Positions 52,101 to 61,100 of a stretch of 64,000 nucleotides of DNA are shown in pieces. The notes below the pieces were generated by a model. That model worked only from the letters and a program-made list of their open reading frames with translations, had not been told where the DNA came from and did not search any database. The stretch is taken from NCBI GenBank assembly GCA_014843695.1, contig CM026401.1, positions 32,309,792 to 32,373,791 of the forward strand, read 5' to 3'. Positions within the stretch are counted from its first letter, which is position 1. Each line of letters opens with the position of its first letter. This stretch comes from Archivesica marissinica. Its lineage: Eukaryota; Mollusca; Bivalvia; Venerida; Vesicomyidae. The translations under genes and the position numbers were made by a program.

Positions 52101-55100
52101 TTCAGTGTAGCCTATGCCAACATGTGTAGATGCCTGTCTATGGTAAGTAGAAACTTGTTGGAAATACTGTGCAGTGCTTATTCTAGGTCAGAATGTTTGG
52201 GAGAAGTGAGAATGCGATTTCGTCCTTAACCATTTGATTCTGGATACCGTTCAAACGGTATTTGCAAAGAACATAGAGCCAGATCAGCCGCCACGGAACA
52301 TGCCATCTGATCAGGCTCTACGCTGTTTGCTATTCAGATGACCTTGCTAAGACACTTTGCTATGTAGCAAACAACATAGATCCTGATCAGCATGCAGCGT
52401 GACAGATCTGGATCTAGTGAATACGAGTGCTTTCTAAGGGGCCAGTGTATGTTAACTGGACAGAATTTTGTGTGAAAATTTAAAAAAAAGAAAAGATTTA
52501 ACCCTTTCCACACCACATACCTCTAAATAGGCTTACAAAAAGTGTAGATCCAGATGAGCCGGCTCATGACGAGCCGTCTCATCAGGATCTGCACTTTTTG
52601 CCAGTGATATGACTATTTTTAGACATAATTACCCATTTTGATAAATGAACTTGTCCAAATGTGATTTTCTGATAAATTTATTGGTTTATGAATATCCATG
52701 TGAGTTACTTGGTGTTGAATGGGTTAAGATTAATTTGAATAGATGTAAACTTAGGTGAATAGATTGTTTTTACTTTCATGTGTAATCATGGTCAAAATCG
52801 GCATTAAAAAACTTAGCTTTATTAGTGCCTAATAATAGATTTATTTTCGTGACTGTCATAACGCTGGGTGTACGATGTCATAACGCTGGGTGTACGATGT
52901 CATATGTTCATTGATGGTATGATAAACTTCAGTTCACAAATATTGTGTAAGCTTCCTTTTCTAACACTACTTTTTTTATCAAAAGCTAGGATAAATAGAA
53001 TGTTGGGTTACTGTCTTATAAATGTTAATTTATTAGAATCGTCTCCGAAAAAATACAATGCGAGGCTCTGCTAAGTCATGCATATTTTCTCCAACTCGCC
53101 TAATAAATTTAAGATTTTAAGATGGTAAGTAACCTAATATTATCTATATATGTCATTGCGTTGCTTGTTTTGTTGTAATAAGCAATGGTTTGTATTTAGT
53201 TCAAAGTACAGGCTGAATCCAAGCCTGGTGAGATGGTGAACTTTCGAGCAGTTTTGCTAACGAGATGTCAGCGAGAGTTTGAGAAAGACAAGTCATCGGA
53301 AGCACTGTTCCAAGCCAAGAGAGAAGAAATCGAGAAAGCAGAAGAGGTATGTATATACACAACCACTTTATCTGTACTTCATTTGGCTTTATATCTGGTC
53401 AAGCCTGTTGCAAAATAGTATCCTCCCTAGTTGATCTTGCTCAAATTAGTCTGTGATTTATACAGGTGTAAAGCAGAGGTTAATAACAGTCTGTGATTTG
53501 TACAGGTGTAAAGCAGAGGTTAATAACAGTCTGTGATTTGTACAGGTGTAAAGCAATAGGTTAATAACAGTCTGTGATTTGTACAGGTGTAAAGCAGAGA
53601 GATTAGCAGTCTGAACTGTACACCATTGTTGTGATATTCCTATATCAACTTCCGCTTCTGTGGTCAAGTCGTTATGATTGCTGACTTGTATACCACTGTA
53701 GTCTATCATCACTGATGGTCATGGGTTTGAGTGCCCTCAGGCAGTGTCTCATTGCACCAAGTACTACTGGTTAACCGCTGGAGCCTGCCCAGGAAAGGTG
53801 TTGTTAGGTAAACTGACCACCGGCGATATAGCCCAAAATAGTGCCGATGTAGGCATAAACCCTAACGAGCAAACCTATATCAACTACCATACAGAAACAT
53901 GTGTGAATGTTGTCATACAATGCGTGTTGTGTATACTACAGGGAGCAAAGAAAGAGGAGCTCAAGCATGAATTACAATATGAAGAATCAAAAGCCAAGCG
54001 AAGATCATTAGGAAATATCAGGTACCACAACACACAAAAAAAACCACGTTCACAACACAGTCTTAATATGTTAATTAATATCCACTTGTTCACAACACAG
54101 TCTTAATATGTTAATTAATATCCACTTGTTCACAACACAGTCTTAATATGTTAATTAATATCCACTTGTTCACAACACAGTCTTAATATGTTAATTAATA
54201 TCCACTTGTGTAAAACAAAGCATGCCTCAGACGGATTGAATGTAGATGCCGATGGGAAAGTCATTTGACGAGAGGCAATGGCCACATATACATGTCTTTG
54301 TTTAGTTTATACAAATTTATTTTAGCTCGATTGCGAAACAATTTCTTACAACTTATATTAATCACTTTCGAGACCTCATTCCTGATGGAATCCATCGCCA
54401 CGAGGGAGAGAGAAGAGGCAACATGGAATTGCCTTGCCTAAGGGCACAATCGCACCGGCTCCAGCGGGGCTCGAACCCCGGACCTGAAGCGAACGCGCAT
54501 CCACTGCGCTATCACGACTTCCATCGTCTTCGTTTGTCATGCGGTAGATTAATCATTGAATACATCTCCATTGTCTTGGTTTGTCACATGGTAGATTAGT
54601 AGATTAGTCATGTCTTGAAGAACATATCTACGTGCTCATAAAAAATGAAGCAGACGCTATGTGATTGCAATTTTTAAGAAGGAAAACTTAAGAATCTGCT
54701 TGTTGATCACAACAAAGAAACACTTATAGAAGCAACACCGGTTGACCACATCTCCTTAGATCGTCGCAAGATGAGTCATTTACTACATCTTCATCAGCTT
54801 GGCTCGTCACCCAGCAGATTTGACAGGATCCCTTGACCATATCTTTGATTGTTTCATTTACAGATTTATAGGAGAGTTGTTCAAATTGAAAATGTTGACA
54901 GAGAATATTATGCACGACTGTGTGTTCAAATTATTACGCACCAAAGACCCAGAGAATTTAGAATGTCTATGTCGGCTGCTCACAACTATAGGCAAAGAAT
55001 TAGATGTAGATAAAGCAAAGGTAATCCACATTTAGTCAATTATAATGAAAACATCCAGTGTATATACGATTGTTTGTTTGAACAGTAATGATTTGAACAA

Positions 55101-58100
55101 TAGCAACTAAAGTAAAGCTGCGTGTTTCTGTATAGTCTGTTCAAACAATACATGTACATTTTAACAATTTACTTCCATTGTTCTGCCATCCCACTGTCAT
55201 AAATTTGTCCGTCCAGAGCAGATTTTCCTCGATATTGATTTGGCTTCGAACATCTCTCCGTCCGAACAAGTTCTTGGTAACCAATATGTGGAATTTTATG
55301 AAGCTTAAAATAAATCTTATCGCCATAATGCTGTTGTAACATGTGCCTTGTCCGTGCAAATGGACGCAGTATCATCAGAGATATTGCCCTTTTTAATTTA
55401 CTAAATATCCACACATTTGTCAGTCCAGCTCATGTATGGAGGTGGATAGCAATTCATCAACTGTGCTTGTATATTAGGTTTGTTGTGACAAGGATGTGTA
55501 TTATTTACAGCCGAGGATGGATCAGTACTTCCAACAGATGGGGAAGATTGTTGGAGAAAAGAAGACTTCGTCTAGAGTTAGATTCATGTTGAAAGATTGC
55601 ATGGACCTAAGAACAGTAAGTCTTCCCTATCTATACTGCTTTACACATTGCCTATCTACAGAGATGTGTTAATGATGATGTTATCCCTGTCTTACAGTTT
55701 GTATGAGGACACTTTCCTCGTTACTGAAACACATCTCTATTATCTAAGCTGTAATATATATGCTAATCTGTTATGCTCGAGAACAATTGGCTAGCCCACG
55801 ATACACGTTCAGAATACTCGTGGAAATGTGCTAATACACGTTCAGAATACTCATGGAAATGTGCTAATCCACGATACACAATCCGAGTACTCGTGGAAAT
55901 GTGCTAATCCATGGTACACCTTCAGAATGCTCGTGGAAATGTGCTAATCCACGGTACACAATCCGAGTACTCGTGGAAATGTGCTATTCCATGGTACACC
56001 TTCAGAATGCTCGTGGAAATGTGCTAATCCACGGTACACAATCCGAGTACTCGTGGAAATGTGCTATTCCATGGTACACCTTCAGAATGCTCGTGGAAAT
56101 GTGCTAATCCACGGTACACAATCCGAGTACTCGTGGAAATGTGCTAATCCACGGTACACCTTCAGAATGCTCGTGGAAATGTGCTAATCCACGGTACACA
56201 TTCAGAGTACTCGTGGAAATGTGCTAATCCACGATACACCTTCAGAATGCTCGTGGAAATGTGCTAATCAACTGTACACATTCAGAATACTCGTGGAAAT
56301 GTGCTATTCCAGGGATGGCCGTCTGATATACCATTATGTGTGAAGGATTTTATTTGTGTAAATGTAAATGATGATGGATTTTATTTGTGTAAATGCAACA
56401 GAGATGTGTTAATGATGATGTTATCCCTGTCTTACAGTTTGTATGAGGACACTTTCCTCGTTACTGAAACACATCTCAAATCTTGACTCGTCCCCACCGT
56501 CGTGTCATATCGAGACGATGTGCAGAATGTATGCACAAATGTTAACCATATCAAGATGATGTGCTGAGCGCAGGTTTCGGCCATTTAGGTTGGAGGTCGA
56601 GGTCACACACTTCAAACTCGATTCTATTTCCAAAGTCCATTTTATAGGATTCCAGCATTACCTTTCATTGTAACAAATGTTTTTGAAACTTTCAATATTG
56701 ACATTGTAAAGAATTATAACAGTAATAGAAGAGTGTGTCTGTGTCTTTAAACATTTTCGTAATTAACCCTTTCAACACCACATACCTCTAAATAGGCTTA
56801 CAAAAAGTGTAGATCCAGATGAGCCGGCTCGTAACGAGCCGTCTCATCAGGATCTGCACTTTTTGCCAGTGATATGACTATTTTTAGACATAATTACCCA
56901 TTTTGATAAATGAACTGATGATTCATTTATTGGTTTATGAATATCATGGACCAGTCCATGTGAGTTAACTTGGTGTTGAAAGGGTTAAGTTACGAGTGAA
57001 TAATGTGCCTAACAGTACAGTTTGAAGGTCACGGTTGCCATGTCAGCTATGTATGACTGGTCGTATCTGAAAAGAGCTTGCAAGAATAACTTGCACAAAT
57101 GATCTCCATAGCAAGGTGATATGTCACGACACCCAGGCTTGCACAAATGATCTCCATAACAAGCTGATATGTCACGACACCCAGGCTTGCACAAATGATC
57201 TCCATAACAAGGTGATATGTCACGGTACCCAGGCTTGCACAAATGATCTCCATAACAAGGTGATATGTCACGGTACCCAGGCTTGCACAAATGATCTCCG
57301 TAACAAGGTGATATGTCACGGTACCCAGGCTTGCACAAATGATCTCCATAACAAGGTTATATGTCACGACACCCAGGCTTGCACAAATGATCTCCATAAC
57401 AAGGTTATATGTCACGACACCCAGGTTTGCACAAATGATCTCCATAACAAGGTGATATGTCACGACACCCAGGTTTGCACAAATGATCTCCATAACAAGG
57501 TGATATGTCACGACACCCAGGCTTGCACAAATGATCTCCATAACAAGGTTATATGTCATGACACCCAGGCTTGCACAAATGATCTCCATAACAAGGTGAT
57601 ATGTCACGACACCCAGGCTTGCACAAATGATCTCCATAACAAGGTGATATGTCACGGTACCCAGGCTTGCACAAATTATCTCCATAACAAGGTGATATGT
57701 CACGGTACCCAGGCTTGCACAAATGATCTCCATAACAAGGTTATATGTCATGACACCCAGGCTTGCACAAATGATCTCCATAACAAGGTGATATGTCACG
57801 ACACCCAGGCTTGCACAAATGATCTCCATAACAAGGTGATATGTCACGGTACCCAGGCTTGCACAAATTATCTCCATAACAAGGTGATATGTCGCGACAC
57901 CCTGGTTTGAAGGACAATATTACACCTGAAGGTGAAAGTTGCTTTGTCCCAGTAATCATACAGTTTGAATATGATATCGCGTGATATTGTGATTGTTGTA
58001 ACCGAGATGTGTTAATGATGATGTTATCCCTGTCTTACAGTTTGTATGAGGACACTTTCCTCGTTACTGAAACACATCTCTATAATCTAAGCTGCAATAT

Positions 58101-61100
58101 ATATGCTAATCTGTTGTGCTCGGAACAATTGGCTAGCCCACGATACACAAATCAGAATACTTGTGGAAATGTGCTAATCCACGATACACGTTCAGAATAC
58201 TCATGGAAATGTGCTAATCCACGGTACACATTCAGAGTGCTCGTGGAAATGTGCTAATCCACGATACACATTCAGAATACTCGTGGAAATGTGCTAATAC
58301 ACATTCAGAATACTCGTGGAAATGTGCTAATCCACGATACACATTCAGAATACTCGTGGAAATGTGCTAATCCACGATACACATTCAGAATACTCGTGGA
58401 AATGTGCTATTCCATTATACACATTATACACGTTCAGAATACTCGTGGAAATGTTGTAATCCACATTCAGAATACTTGTGGAAATGTTGTAATCCACGAT
58501 ACACGTTCAGAATACTCGTGGAAATGTTGTAATCCACGCTACACGTTCAGAATACTCGTGGAAATGTTGTAATACACGTTCAGAATATTCGTGGAAATGT
58601 GCTATTCCATGATACACGTTCAGAATACTCGTGGAAATGTGCTATTCTAGGGATGGCCGTCTGATACAAATACCGTATATGTGTGAAGGATTTTATTTTT
58701 GTAAATGAGATGTGTTAATGATGATGTTATCCCTGTCTTACAGTTTGTATGAGGACACTTTCCTCGTTACTGAGACACATCTCATTATAACAACAAACAC
58801 AGATTTATAAGTAAATGTCCAGGCTAGTATTGATTGTACCACGAGTGACCAGTGACATGTAGTAATGGATGTAGATAAACATTGTGACAAGTTTATATGC
58901 ATGTCTGTGCTGATGGGACGGAGTTTCTATATGACCATTTTCTCTTGGTCTATACAAATTGTGATTTAACTCAATTGCGAAACAAGTTCTTACAACATTG
59001 TATTAATCGCTCTCTCGAGACATCATTCCGTATGAATTCCGTTGCTTTGTTAGAGAGGAGGCAATGTTGAATATAAGTGTCAGATAGACATTGTGTGAAG
59101 GATTTTATTTGTGTAAATGAGATGTGTTAATGATGATGTTATCCCTGTCTTACAGTTTGTATGAGGACACTTTCCTCGTTACTGAAACACATCTCTATAA
59201 TCTAAGCTGCAATATATATGCTAATCTGTTATGCTCGAGAACAATTTGCTAGCCCACGATACACATTCAGAATATTCGTGGAAATGTGTTAATCCATGGT
59301 ACACGTTCAGAATACTCGTGGAAATGTTGTAATCCACGATAGGCGTTCAGAATACTTGTGGAAATGTGCTATTCCATGATACACGTTCAGAATGCTCGTG
59401 GAAATGTGCTTATCCACGATACACGTTCAGAATACTCGTGGAAATGTGTTAATCCACGGTACACGTTCAGAATACTCGTGGAAATGTGCTAATCCACGGT
59501 ATACAATCCGAGTACTTGTGGAAATGTGCTAATCCAGGGTACACATTCAGAATACTCGTGGAAATGTGCTATTCCATGGTACACATTCAGAATACTCGTG
59601 GAAATGTGCTAGTCCAGGGATGGCCGTCTGATACACATATATGTGTGAAGGATTTTATTTGTGTAAATGAGATGTGTTAATGATGATGTTATCCCTGTCT
59701 TACAGTTTGTATGAGGACACTTTCCTCGTTACTGAGACACATCTCTATAATCTAAGCTGCAATATATATGCTAATCTGTTATGCTCGAGAACAATTGGCT
59801 AGCCCATGATACACATTCAGAATATTCGTGGAAATGTGCTAATCCACAATAGGCGTTCAGAATACTCGTGGAAATGGGCTAATCCACGATACATGTTCAG
59901 AATACTCGTGGAAATGTGCTAATCCACGATACACGTTCAGAATACTTGTGGAAATGTGCTATTCCATGATACACGTTCAGAATACTCGTGGAAATGTGCT
60001 ATTCTAGGGATGGCCGTCTGATACAAATACCGTATATGTGTGAAGGATTTTATTTGTGTAAATGAGATGTGTTAATGATGATGTTATCCCTGTCTTACAG
60101 TTTGTATGAGGACACTTTCCTCGTTACTGAAACACATCTCATTATAACAACAAACACAGATTTATAAGTAAATGTTCAGGCTAGTATTGATTGTACCACG
60201 AGTGACCAGTGACATGTAGTAATGGATGTAGATAAACATTGTGACAAGTTTATATGCATGTCTGTGCTGATTGGATGGAGTTTCTATATGACCATTTTCT
60301 CTTATATGGTTAATACAAATTATGTTTAACGGTTGCTTTCCCCTCAATCCTACATGTAGGTACATAATATTTATACTTGACTGTTTATTCAAAGAAATAA
60401 ATATTGTTTAAACTTAAATTATGTATTGATCTCAATTGCGAAACATGTTCTTACAACATTATATTAATCGCTCTCAATCCGTATGGAATCCATCACCTTG
60501 TTAAAGAGGTGGCATAATGCGTCTGACATTACTTGTAAATGAGATGTGTTAATGATGATGTTATCCCTGTCTTACAGTTTGTATGAGGACACTTTCCTCG
60601 TTACTGAAACACATCTCTAAAATCTAAGCTGCAATATATATGCTAATCTGTTATGCTCGAGAACAATTGGCTAGCCCATGATACACATTCAGAATATTCG
60701 TGGAAATGTGCTAATCCACGATACACGTTCAGAATACTCGTGGAAATGTGCTATTCCAGGGATGGCCGTCTGATACACATACCGTATATGTGTGAAGGAT
60801 TTTATTTGTGTAAATGAGATGTGTTAATGATGATGTTATCCCTGTCTTACAGTTTGTATGAGGACACTTTCCTCGTTACTGAGACACATCTCAAATTGCC
60901 AACAAAAATTAATGGTGTTTTCATTTGCTTTCAAAAAATATTGAATTTGATAATCGCTTAGAATATAGAATAGAGGTTGAAAGATATACTCTGGTTCAAA
61001 AGAACGAAAGCGCAGTGCATGCAAGTGTCCCGTTTGTTATGCCATCAATAGTAATAAAACCTGCTAAACGTGCTGTACGCACATTTATTGCATTGATATT

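Larger units (their letters stand above)
55661..60892. repeat. Composite of nine 77-bp hairpin modules and tandem arrays in intron 17
   Basis: A 77-bp module begins GAGATGTGTTAATGATGATG and ends TTACTGAAACACATCTC (10-bp inverted ends). It occurs at 55661, 56401, 58004, 58707, 59119, 59669, 60064, 60541 and 60816. The copies are almost identical. Between modules lie 40-bp arrays, introduced by AACAATTGGCTAGCCCACGA and closed by GGGATGGCCGTCTGATACA and GTGTGAAGGATTTTATTTG. Each module contains CCCTGTCTTACAG|TTTG, which looks like a 3' splice site. The arrangement recalls bivalve elements with internal tandem repeats, but the class is not proven. Confidence 0.88.

Noticed and set aside
57047..57910. 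264- and 276-codon open frames with 16-residue repeats
   Set aside because: 48-bp satellite in intron 17; both strands open equally, so there is no coding signal.
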